From Candidatus Trichofilum aggregatum (GTDB lineage Bacteria > Chloroflexota > Anaerolineae > Promineifilales > Promineifilaceae): a DNA stretch of 64,000 bases. The notes under the pieces are model-generated. The model had not been told where the DNA came from and did no database searches. It saw nothing but the letters and a program-made list of their open reading frames with translations. The stretch is taken from contig JADJUV010000044.1 of the NCBI GenBank assembly GCA_016716885.1, positions 3,731 through 67,730 of the forward strand. Direction: 5' to 3'. Made by a program: the position numbers and the translations under genes. Positions 1 to 7,497 of the stretch are shown piece by piece (the stretch's first letter is position 1; every line of letters starts with the position of its first letter).

Positions 1-166
1 CAGTCCAGTTATAAACGCTGAGTTCGTCGGCTAATACGACCTCACCGTCTTCAGTTTCGGCATCCGTATTGGCCTCGTTGTCACTTGGCCCACCCGAAGG
101 GCCGCCACCACAGGCGACCAGCACCAGGGCCAACAACAGTAACCATAACAAGCGTATCTTTTTCAT
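1..166 (-). CDS. potD: Spermidine/putrescine-binding lipoprotein PotD, N-terminus only (cut by window edge)
   Basis: Only the first 55 codons are present. They start with MKKIRLLWLLLLALVLVACGG, a lipoprotein signal peptide with lipobox LVAC, followed by a Gly/Ser/Asp-rich linker and the LADELSVYNWT stretch that opens the mature domain of PotD-type solute-binding proteins. A GGAGGAG ribosome-binding site lies just upstream of the ATG. It is the last gene of potA-potB-potC-potD on the minus strand and would deliver polyamines to the PotBC permease outside the membrane. The identity rests on the lipobox, the VYNWT motif and the operon position; substrate specificity is inferred. Confidence 0.85.
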   Translation of the reverse strand, partial: MKKIRLLWLLLLALVLVACGGGPSGGPSDNEANTDAETEDGEVVLADELSVYNWT

Positions 167-288
167 TTTTTCTCCTCCATGAGACTAAGGATTGGCTAAT
201 CGCCAGACTGTTCTTGGTTATTAGTGCATTGGTCTAGGGTAGGTTGACCAATTCCACTAATATACCGAGTTTACACCAATATACCGCT

Positions 289-1128
289 TTAGCGGCGTTG
301 CAGGATCAGCGAAAATACAACCAGGATGGTTGATCCCAGTAACATCAGCGTGGATATAGCATTGATCTCCGGGGTGATGCCGAATTTGATCATGGAGTAC
401 ACCCGCACCGGCAGCGTGGTGGAGCCGGGACCAGAGACAAAGAAGGTGATGACGAAATCATCGAGTGAAAGCGTGAAGGCCATGAGGGCAGCGGAAACAA
501 TGCCTGGAGTGAGCAAGGGTAGCGTAACCCGGCGGAAGATAATCCATTCGTTAGCGCCCAGGTCCGCGGCCGCTTCCTCAAGTCGTTCATCCATGTCTGC
601 CAGCCGCGCCCGCACCACAATGGCTACAAAGGCAATGTTGAAGGCCACATGAATGATCAGCACGGTGTAGCGGCTGAGGGCCACGTTGAACATGACAAAA
701 AACAGCAGACTGGAGAGGGCCATCACAATGTCGGGGATGATGACAGGCAGATAGAGGATGGCATCGTAGGTCATTTTGCCCCAAAACCGATACCGCTCCA
801 GCACGAGAGCCGCCAATGTGCCCAAAAAGGTGCTGAGCACGGTGGACCAAAACGCCACCCACAAACTCACCCGCAAGGCATTACCCAACGCCCGGTCGTT
901 GAATAATTCGCTATACCATTGGGTGCTGAAGCCTGTCCAGACACCTACCACCTGGTTGGCGTTAAAGGAATAGATAATCAGGACGATAATGGGCAGGTAC
1001 AAGAACAAAAACACACCCAATGCCAGCCAGGTCAAGATATATTTGTTGAAGGTTTGGCGCAGGTTATGGCCGAACATCTGCCGGGGCATGGTGAGGGGTT
1101 GTGAACGGCTGGCGGTGGCTGTGGTCAT
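289..1128 (-). CDS. potC: Polyamine ABC transporter permease PotC
   Basis: A 279-residue inner-membrane permease of the binding-protein-dependent transport family, one of the two channel subunits of a spermidine/putrescine importer. About six hydrophobic segments are visible, the first near residues 32-55 (WLALGVFLFLYLPIIVLIIY). The EAA loop that docks on the ATPase is present near residue 185 as EEAAADLGANEW; its Ala triplet is encoded by a GCGGCCGC palindrome at 566. ATG at 1128 has an AGAGG box upstream. The C-terminus is slightly short (ILQRR). It follows potB by about 100 bp that carry an octamer tandem repeat, and precedes potD. Confidence 0.93.
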   Translation of the reverse strand: MTTATASRSQPLTMPRQMFGHNLRQTFNKYILTWLALGVFLFLYLPIIVLIIYSFNANQVVGVWTGFSTQWYSELFNDRALGNALRVSLWVAFWSTVLSTFLGTLAALVLERYRFWGKMTYDAILYLPVIIPDIVMALSSLLFFVMFNVALSRYTVLIIHVAFNIAFVAIVVRARLADMDERLEEAAADLGANEWIIFRRVTLPLLTPGIVSAALMAFTLSLDDFVITFFVSGPGSTTLPVRVYSMIKFGITPEINAISTLMLLGSTILVVFSLILQRR

Positions 1129-1150
1129 GGTTGCCTCTGGGAGGGAATGG

Positions 1151-1190
1151 GAGACTAAGAGACTGAGAGACTAAGAGACTAAGAGACTGA
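1151..1190. repeat. Short tandem repeat, five octamers of GAGACTAA/GAGACTGA
   Basis: Five consecutive copies of an 8-base unit (gagactaa or gagactga) fill the potB-potC spacer. They are followed by looser relatives (actgaggactgaaactctgaactcgaaactcgaaacta) up to about 1235. Similar short-period repeats occur in other spacers of this window. Confidence 0.85.
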
Positions 1191-1231
1191 CTGCTAACTG
1201 AGGACTGAAACTCTGAACTCGAAACTCGAAA

Positions 1232-2572
1232 CTAAGTAAGTTGCTTGTTGTTGTTCAAGGTGCGGAAGTAAAGCAAGGTGGCGGCTAACATGATCGCCAT
1301 CATAATGAAGCCGATGGCCGAGCCAAACGGCCAGTCGCGCACGGTCATGAATTGCTGTTGGAGCAGGTTGCCCAAGAGGGCGACTCTGGCACCCCCCATC
1401 AGGTCAGGTGTGACATAGGCCCCCAACGACGGGATGAAAACGATGATGGAGCCGGCGACGATGCCGGGCATGGTCAGGGGGATGAGGATGCGCACGGTGC
1501 TCCAGAAGGTGTTGGCGCCCAGGTCCGCGGCCGCTTCCAATAACGACCAATCCATCTTCTCCAACGCGCTGTACAGGGGCAGCACCATAAAGGGCAAATA
1601 ACCATAAAACAACCCCAACATAACCGCTGGTTGGTTGAACAATAACGGCAACTTAGCCGAGGTGAGATCGGCTAACCAGGCAAAAAAGGCACTATTTTCG
1701 GACAACATGACCGCTTGTTCATGCAGGGTAATGCTCCAAAAATTGTTAATCAAGCCGGAATCCCGCAGAATGAGCATCCAGGCATAGGTACGTACCAGAA
1801 AATTGGTCCAGAACGGAATCATGACCAGGAAGATATAGGTGTTGCGGTATTTCTGCGGTTGGCGGGCAATCCAGTAGGCAAAGGGGAAACCAACGAGCAG
1901 GCAAATGATGGTGTTAAAAACCGCGATGCCTAAGGAGCGCCAGAAAATACGCAGGTAGATGTAATCGCCACTGACGGGGCTGAAAAAGCGCACGTAATCG
2001 TTGAAATAAGCCCCCAAATTGCCCAGGCTGAATTCGGGGTAGGTGACGGTTCCGGAGCGGGTGCGTTCGCCCAGGCTGACGATGAGGACGATGAGCATGG
2101 GGGCCACGAAGAAGACGCCCAGCCAAAACCCGGCAGGGTAGGCTAAGGCCCCAGCGGTGTTGCGGCGGATGAGGAAGAATAACAGGCCGGAAAAGGCCAC
2201 GAACGCGGCCGCGCCGTAAAACTCACGTGTCAGCCAGTAATAAACCAACCCCAAAACCACCCCCGCGGCCGCACGCCACACCCCCATCTTACTCGCCAGT
2301 TTTACCTCTCTGAGCAGGCCAATCCCGGCGAATAAATCTACCACCAGCAACACCCCATACACCAGATAACCCAGCAGGCCACCCCCCTGAGCCAGCGTAT
2401 TCTCAAAGGCGGTGGCCGTCCAACCAATGGAGCCAAAGGTCAACCAGCGGAAGAGCAAGAAACCCCACACCACCACCTGAGCCAAAAACAGGTACGCGGC
2501 CGCTTGCCATAACGGATTCAAACCAGCGGTCATCATTTCATCTTCGGGGGGTTTGATGGTTGTTGTTGCCAT
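1232..2572 (-). CDS. potB: Polyamine ABC transporter permease PotB with extra N-terminal membrane domain
   Basis: A 446-residue permease, much longer than the roughly 280-300 residues usual for PotB. The C-terminal 300 residues are a standard PotB: first classical helix AYPAGFWLGVFFVAPMLIVL, cytoplasmic loop with EAAADLGANTFW, last helix near the C-terminus. The N-terminal 140 residues add three or four further hydrophobic segments (around 22-45, 66-88, 95-115 and 118-138) without a recognised domain. potA ends 11 bp upstream, so translation is probably coupled. ATG at 2572 is preceded by an AAAGGA box. It forms the channel with PotC. Four GCGGCCGC sites fall here, three of them in the extra N-terminal part. 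Confidence 0.9.
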   Translation of the reverse strand: MATTTIKPPEDEMMTAGLNPLWQAAAYLFLAQVVVWGFLLFRWLTFGSIGWTATAFENTLAQGGGLLGYLVYGVLLVVDLFAGIGLLREVKLASKMGVWRAAAGVVLGLVYYWLTREFYGAAAFVAFSGLLFFLIRRNTAGALAYPAGFWLGVFFVAPMLIVLIVSLGERTRSGTVTYPEFSLGNLGAYFNDYVRFFSPVSGDYIYLRIFWRSLGIAVFNTIICLLVGFPFAYWIARQPQKYRNTYIFLVMIPFWTNFLVRTYAWMLILRDSGLINNFWSITLHEQAVMLSENSAFFAWLADLTSAKLPLLFNQPAVMLGLFYGYLPFMVLPLYSALEKMDWSLLEAAADLGANTFWSTVRILIPLTMPGIVAGSIIVFIPSLGAYVTPDLMGGARVALLGNLLQQQFMTVRDWPFGSAIGFIMMAIMLAATLLYFRTLNNNKQLT

Positions 2573-2583
2573 AACCGAATCCT

Positions 2584-3783
2584 TTAGTCTAAGAGAATCT
2601 GCGCATTCTCAGCCGCCCAGTGGACATACACCGGCTCATCTACCTTGAACATGGTGTCGTAGCGACTGCCAAAATTTTGCACCCGCACCACCAGCGAGGT
2701 TTCGCTTTCATTGAGGCATACCCGGTAGCGCGTATCCGTGCCAATGTAGATGGCTTCCAGCACGCGGCCGCTAACGACCACGCTGTTCTTTTCCATAGCC
2801 AGATATTCTTTGACATCCACTTCACCGGTGGGAATCTTGCCACCGAACAGGCTCGCGGCCGCTTCGGCATCAATCCCAGCTTCCTTCTTCATCAAGTCCA
2901 CTTTACCGGTGGGGTAGACGTTAATCTTCTCTGGCCGAATGGCCAGGGTTACTTCTTGACCGGGGCTAAGGACACGCCCTTCGTTGCTGGCAAGAACGGT
3001 GGCGCCGGGTATCTCTACCTCAGCCAGCGCGTCAATGGTTTTGATGCGGCCGCTGACAAAATTGGTCTCGCCAATGAAATCGGCCACAAAGCGGTTGGTG
3101 GGATGTTCGTAAATACGCCGGGGTTCACCCACCTGTTGCACCAGACCATTATTCATCACGGCAATGCGATCAGACATGGTAAGGGCTTCTTCCTGATCGT
3201 GGGTCACATAGATGAAGGTGATCCCCACTTCCACCTGAATCTGTTTCAGTTCCAACTGCATGGCCTTACGCAACTTCAAATCCAGCGCCCCCAACGGCTC
3301 ATCCAGCAACAACACCTGGGGGCGGTTGACCAACGCCCGGGCCAGAGCCACTCGCTGCTGCTGGCCCCCGGAAAGCTGTTTGGGGCGACGCTCACTCATG
3401 TGTGGCAGTTGCACCAGTTCCAGAGCTTCGGCTACCCGCCGTTTAATCTCGGGGGGCGTTACTCTTTTCATTTCCAGGCCAAAGGCCACATTTTGGGCCA
3501 CAGTCATGTGGGGGAAAAGGGCGTAACTTTGGAAAACGGTATTGACGGGGCGACGATAGGCGGGGATGCCAGCGACTTGCTGGCCTTTGATATAAATTTC
3601 ACCGACGGTGGGTTGTTCAAACCCGGCGATCATGCGCAGGTTGGTGGTTTTGCCACAACCGCTCGGCCCTAATAACGAGAAAAACTCCCCATCCTGAATT
3701 TGTAAATCAACGTTATCTACCGCCACAAACTCGCCGAATTTTTTAGTAACGCTACGAAGCTCAACGGCCGGCACATTGGACAT
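2584..3783 (-). CDS. potA: Polyamine ABC transporter ATP-binding protein PotA
   Basis: A 399-residue ATPase of the MalK/PotA type that powers PotBC. Visible motifs: Walker A GPSGCGKTT (about residue 39), Q-loop FQSYALFPH, signature LSGGQQQRV, Walker B LLLDEPLGALD, switch His in VTHD, and then a C-terminal TOBE region. Between the two halves of the TOBE region there is an insertion of about 45 residues (VDLMKKEAGIDAEAAASLFG and onward), longer than in the E. coli protein. It is the first gene of the operon; the ATG at 3783 has a GGGAG box. No convincing sigma-70 promoter was found in the 378 bp upstream. Confidence 0.95.
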   Translation of the reverse strand: MSNVPAVELRSVTKKFGEFVAVDNVDLQIQDGEFFSLLGPSGCGKTTNLRMIAGFEQPTVGEIYIKGQQVAGIPAYRRPVNTVFQSYALFPHMTVAQNVAFGLEMKRVTPPEIKRRVAEALELVQLPHMSERRPKQLSGGQQQRVALARALVNRPQVLLLDEPLGALDLKLRKAMQLELKQIQVEVGITFIYVTHDQEEALTMSDRIAVMNNGLVQQVGEPRRIYEHPTNRFVADFIGETNFVSGRIKTIDALAEVEIPGATVLASNEGRVLSPGQEVTLAIRPEKINVYPTGKVDLMKKEAGIDAEAAASLFGGKIPTGEVDVKEYLAMEKNSVVVSGRVLEAIYIGTDTRYRVCLNESETSLVVRVQNFGSRYDTMFKVDEPVYVHWAAENAQILLD

Positions 3784-4161
3784 CCTGTCTCCCTTGTTAT
3801 CAATGAACAGTCAACTGGAAACAGCGAACGGTCAAAAAGACGGTTCACGAAATACGGTTTACTGTTTACTGACAGAAAATCGTTCGTTTGAACATTGAAA
3901 TCCGGTGCGATCTGGCACGCTATGGGGGGCTATACCAGTGAGCCGACAAACCAGGGCTGGTTTGCCGTCAGTGTTTTGCAGTGGTGGGGATACATTCCCT
4001 CACGCAAAAAGGGCAACAAAACGACCGATTTGAGCGATAGGCTCAATCTCACCCAGCACACTGTGTAAAACTTTTCGGTTGGTGTGATGACTGGGAAACG
4101 GTAGGGGCATTTTATAACGGCAAGGGGGATCACGCAAAAAAGTAACGGAACCACAATCCTT
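3784..4161. other. Intergenic region between potA and the CoA-transferase
   Basis: This 378-bp spacer should hold the promoter of the pot operon (minus strand) and the 3' end of the CoA-transferase transcript. I see no convincing -35/-10 pair. An open frame at 3930-4346 is not supported by composition or similarity. Nothing else was recognised. Confidence 0.5.
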
Positions 4162-5340
4162 TCATCCCAGCACCCCTGAGACCCGTAATGTTTGTATCGC
4201 GGCCGCGTCCCAGCCCATCTCCCCCAACACCTCAGCCGTATCCGCTCCCACTGCACCGCCCGGGTGGCGGTATTCCGGCTGGCTGGCCGAAAAGTGGAAC
4301 GGGCTGGCGATCTGTTTTTGGGTGGTGCCATCGGGCCAGGGCACATCTACCAGCAGGTTGCGGGCCTGGGTTTGGGGGTGAGCCAGCATCTCCTCAACTG
4401 TCAGCACCGGTTCCACACACACATCTTGCGCCGCAAACAGTTCTACCCATGCTGTTAGCGGCTTCTGGGCGATGATCTGGCGCAGGTCGGCTTTCAGGTT
4501 GGCCTGTACGGCTTCATCTTGCACATGCCCCAGGTTGATCAGGTCAGGGCGGCCGATGGTCTGGCAGAACCCGGCCCAGAATTTCGGTTCCAGACTGCCT
4601 ACGGAGAGGTAGCGGTCGTCGGCGGTTTGGTAGGTGTCGTAGAAGCCGCCGCCGTTGAGCGCCCAGCTTTCGTAGGTGGGGTTGACCCCGCCGACAACAA
4701 ACTGGCTGACCGCCAGGCTGTTCCAGGCCACGCTCATGTCAAACATACTGATGTCTACCCATTGCCCTGCGCCGGTAACTTGCCGCTGGATAACCGCCGC
4801 CAAAATGCCGGTGACGGCCCCAAAGGAGCCGCCGCCCACATCGGCCACCTGCACACCCAGAGGGGTGGGGCCGGATGACTTGCGGCCGCTGTGCCCCAAC
4901 ACCCCCGCCAACGCCAGATAGTTGAGGTCGTGCCCGGCGCGATCACGGTAGGGGCCGGTCTGGCCGTAGCCGGTGATGGAGCAGTAGATGAGGTCAGGCT
5001 TGATGGCGCGTAAGGCTTCGTACCCCAGCCCTAGCCGGGTCATGACGCCGGGGCGGAATTGCTCGACCACGATGTCGTATTGTTGGATGAGGCGGTGGAT
5101 GATCGCGGCCGCGTTCTCATGTTTCAAGTCCAGGCTGATGGAGCGTTTGTTGCGCCCCAGCATGGCGTGCCAGGCCGAGGTTGTACCGGTGAACGGGGGC
5201 GTAAACCGCACCATATCGGGGCGGTTGGGCGCTTCCACACGCAACACGTTGGCCCCCATGTCTGCCAGCATCATGGTAGCAAATGGGCCGGGCAACAAGG
5301 TGGTGAAGTCGAGGATGTTGAGGCTGGAGAGAGGTCTCAT
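4162..5340 (-). CDS. Family III CoA-transferase (CaiB/BaiF/Frc type)
   Basis: A 392-residue protein of CoA-transferase family III. These enzymes move CoA between carboxylic acids through an aspartyl-CoA thioester. Family features include the start LNILDFTTLLPGPFATMMLADMGANVLRVE, the RNKRSISLDLK segment, the DLIYCSITGYGQTGPYRDRAGHDLNYLALAG block with the expected catalytic Asp (D of GHD), and the late GGGFYDTYQTADDRYLSVG block. I chose the ATG at 5340 because longer versions add 38 residues encoded by a spacer repeat. It lies 22 bp downstream of the acyl-CoA ligase, suggesting a joint role in activating an acid; the substrate cannot be read from sequence. Confidence 0.88.
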   Translation of the reverse strand: MRPLSSLNILDFTTLLPGPFATMMLADMGANVLRVEAPNRPDMVRFTPPFTGTTSAWHAMLGRNKRSISLDLKHENAAAIIHRLIQQYDIVVEQFRPGVMTRLGLGYEALRAIKPDLIYCSITGYGQTGPYRDRAGHDLNYLALAGVLGHSGRKSSGPTPLGVQVADVGGGSFGAVTGILAAVIQRQVTGAGQWVDISMFDMSVAWNSLAVSQFVVGGVNPTYESWALNGGGFYDTYQTADDRYLSVGSLEPKFWAGFCQTIGRPDLINLGHVQDEAVQANLKADLRQIIAQKPLTAWVELFAAQDVCVEPVLTVEEMLAHPQTQARNLLVDVPWPDGTTQKQIASPFHFSASQPEYRHPGGAVGADTAEVLGEMGWDAAAIQTLRVSGVLG

Positions 5341-5351
5341 AAACAGATTAG

Positions 5352-5414
5352 GACACAGAGTTTCACAGAGAAGGCACAGAGAGCACGGAGAAAATCTCTG
5401 TGTAACTCTGTGTC
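5352..5414. repeat. Imperfect inverted repeat of the cacagag/ctctgtg type
   Basis: Two 19-base arms, 5352-5370 and 5396-5414, match with one mismatch and can form a hairpin. The repeat lies between the ligase and the CoA-transferase. The ligase reading frame runs into it and takes its last residues from it. A related sequence (cgcagag...ctgtgtcaatctgtg) occurs near 61490-61545. Confidence 0.8.
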
Positions 5415-7072
5415 TCCTCTGAGTTCTCAATGTAACCATTCTTTCCCTTTTCATTTAGTTTGCCATCGGCATGCATCTGGCGCAGGGTGGCTTTGCTGAA
5501 TTTGCCCACGCTGGTTTTGGGGATTTCGGGGGCGAAGACGAAATGGTCGGGCATCCAGAATTTGGCGACTTTGTTTTCCAGGTAGGCTCTGAGGGTGGCC
5601 TCGTTTAGCTCGGTGCCGGGGCGGGCCACGACGACGGCCATGGGTCGCTCTGACCACCGTTCATCAGGAATGGCGATGACGGCGGCTTCGGCCACATCGG
5701 GATGACCCATGATGGCGTTTTCTAGCTCGACGGAAGAAATCCATTCGCCGCCTGATTTGACCAAATCTTTGGTGCGGTCGGTGATGGTCATGTAGCCGTA
5801 GGGGTCAATGGTGCAAACGTCGCCGGTGCGGAACCAGCCATCGGCGGTGAACTGGTCTTCGCTGTGTTCCCGTTTGAAATATTGGCGGATGATCCAGGGG
5901 CCACGCACCTGGAGTTCACCGACGGATTTGTTGTCCCAGGGCAGTTCGCGGCCGCTATCGTCCATAATCCGCATCTCCACCCCGGCAATGGCGTAACCCT
6001 GTCGGGCTTTCACATCCCACTTTTCGGTGTCGCTTAGCCCTTCGTGGTGTTTCTGCAAAATGGAGACCGTGCCCAGAGGTGACATCTCGGTCATGCCCCA
6101 GGCGTGCAGGACGCTGACGCCTAAATCGCGCTCGTAGGCTTCGATGAGGCCACGCGGCATGGCTGAACCGCCGACGATGAGGGCACGGACACAGGAAATG
6201 TCGCGCCGGTTTTGGTTGAGTTCCTGGTACAACGCCATCCAGATGGTGGGCACACCGGCGGCGACGGTGACGCGCTCTTCTTCGATGAGGCGGGCCAGGG
6301 GTTCGGGTTTGAGGTGCAGGCCGGGCATGACGACATCACAGCCAGCCATGGCGCAGGCGTAGGGCAGGCCCCAGGCCATGGCGTGGAACTGGGGCACGAC
6401 GGGCAGAACGACATCTGATTCACGTAGGCCGAGCGCGGCCGCTTGATTTTCCCCTAATGTGTGCAGATACATAGAACGGTGGCTGTAGAGCGCGCCTTTG
6501 GGATGGCCGGTGGTGCCGCTGGTGTAACACATGCCCATGGCCATATTTTCATCGGTGGACAGCCACTCAAAATCTTCGTCGGATTCGGCGATGAGGTCTT
6601 CGTAGTGGATGACGTTACGCAGGCGGGTTTCGATGGTGCGGGGAGCGTTGATGAGGACGTAATGTTTGACGCAGGTGATTTCGTGGGCGATGCGCTCGTA
6701 CAAGGGGAGCAGGCTGGCTTCAATGAAGACGATTTGGTCTTCGGCGTGGTCTACGATGTAGGAAAGTTGTTCGGGGAAGAGGCGGATGTTGAGGGTGTGG
6801 CAGACGGCCCCCGCGCCGGGGATGGCGAAGTAGAGTTCCATGTGCTGGTAGTTGTTCCAGGCGAAGGTTCCCACACGGTCGCCGGGCTGGATGCCCAGGT
6901 TGACGAGGGCTTTGGAGAGGCGTTTGACGCGCTGGTACATGTCCCCATAGGTGGTGCGGTGCCGGGAACCATCGGGCTGGAGGGTGGTGATGGTTTTGTG
7001 GGGGAACATGCGGTTGGCGTGTTCGAGAATACGATCCATCGTCAGTTGGTAATTCATCATCAGGCCGTGCAT
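5363..7072 (-). CDS. Long/medium-chain acyl-CoA synthetase (AMP-forming ligase)
   Basis: A 569-residue adenylate-forming ligase that would activate a fatty or other carboxylic acid to its CoA thioester. Seen: P-loop-like YTSGTTGHPKGALYSHRS near residue 185, HAWGMTEMSPLGTV, GWFRTGDVCTIDPYGYMTITDRTKD, and the catalytic Lys motif PKTSVGKFSKATLR near the end. Start ATG at 7072 has AAGGAG seven bases upstream. The last 20 or so residues (after KNGYIENSEE) are encoded by the inverted repeat that follows and are probably not conserved. It is the first gene of a two-gene unit with the CoA-transferase. Many such proteins are called FadD, but chain length is not deducible. Confidence 0.9.
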   Translation of the reverse strand: MHGLMMNYQLTMDRILEHANRMFPHKTITTLQPDGSRHRTTYGDMYQRVKRLSKALVNLGIQPGDRVGTFAWNNYQHMELYFAIPGAGAVCHTLNIRLFPEQLSYIVDHAEDQIVFIEASLLPLYERIAHEITCVKHYVLINAPRTIETRLRNVIHYEDLIAESDEDFEWLSTDENMAMGMCYTSGTTGHPKGALYSHRSMYLHTLGENQAAALGLRESDVVLPVVPQFHAMAWGLPYACAMAGCDVVMPGLHLKPEPLARLIEEERVTVAAGVPTIWMALYQELNQNRRDISCVRALIVGGSAMPRGLIEAYERDLGVSVLHAWGMTEMSPLGTVSILQKHHEGLSDTEKWDVKARQGYAIAGVEMRIMDDSGRELPWDNKSVGELQVRGPWIIRQYFKREHSEDQFTADGWFRTGDVCTIDPYGYMTITDRTKDLVKSGGEWISSVELENAIMGHPDVAEAAVIAIPDERWSERPMAVVVARPGTELNEATLRAYLENKVAKFWMPDHFVFAPEIPKTSVGKFSKATLRQMHADGKLNEKGKNGYIENSEETQSYTEIFSVLSVPSL

Positions 7073-7497
7073 GGCGGACTCCTTTTATTGAGGCGAGGGG
7101 GAAAGGAAACAGGGGAATTTTAGCACCAATTGTCTGGTTGTCCTTGCGTAATTAGGGTGAGGAAGTTTGGGGAGGGAAGAATGACTTCAACGGATTGAGA
7201 AAGGAACGGATTAAGAACCTGAGTTGTTGGTCAACAGCAATTCTCAATAGCAATTCTCAATTTGACAGCCAATGATGGTAGGGGCGGGACGACACGGGTT
7301 CAATGGGGATGAACCGAGCAACGATCTTTCCGCGTCGTCTCGCCCTCTTGCTATGGCGACTCAAAAGAGGGCGAGACAGGCGGGTAGGTACGCCACGAAG
7401 TGTAGGGTGGTCCCGTTCCTGTCATATCCTGGCCCACCTGTCCCGCCCCTACGAATGGTCTCACATTAGTCAAACATGCGGGTAATTTTGAGCGTGG
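7073..7497. other. Intergenic region with nested inverted repeats
   Basis: It separates the first of three paralogous membrane proteins from the acyl-CoA ligase. The left part holds two copies of caattctcaat. The right part is a palindromic element described separately (7278-7452). No gene was recognised; the open frames at 7272-7485 run through the repeat. Confidence 0.6.
7278..7452. repeat. Palindromic element with 13-bp outer and 13-bp inner inverted repeats
   Basis: The outer arms GTAGGGGCGGGAC (7278-7290) and GTCCCGCCCCTAC (7440-7452) are perfect complements. The inner arms GTCTCGCCCTCTT (7337-7349) and AAGAGGGCGAGAC (7365-7377) are also perfect and enclose a 15-base loop. At 175 bp with no coding capacity, it resembles a small non-autonomous palindromic element. 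Confidence 0.8.

Noticed and set aside
326..1174. Plus-strand open frames across potC
   Set aside because: They are antisense shadows of a clear permease gene and have no recognisable protein features.
2620..3672. 350-codon plus-strand open frame opposite potA
   Set aside because: Long, but antisense to an ABC ATPase with all its motifs; the reading has His/Gln-rich shadow composition.
3930..4346. 138-codon minus-strand frame in the potA/CoA-transferase spacer
   Set aside because: Overlaps the CoA-transferase 3' end in another frame and has no features of a real protein.
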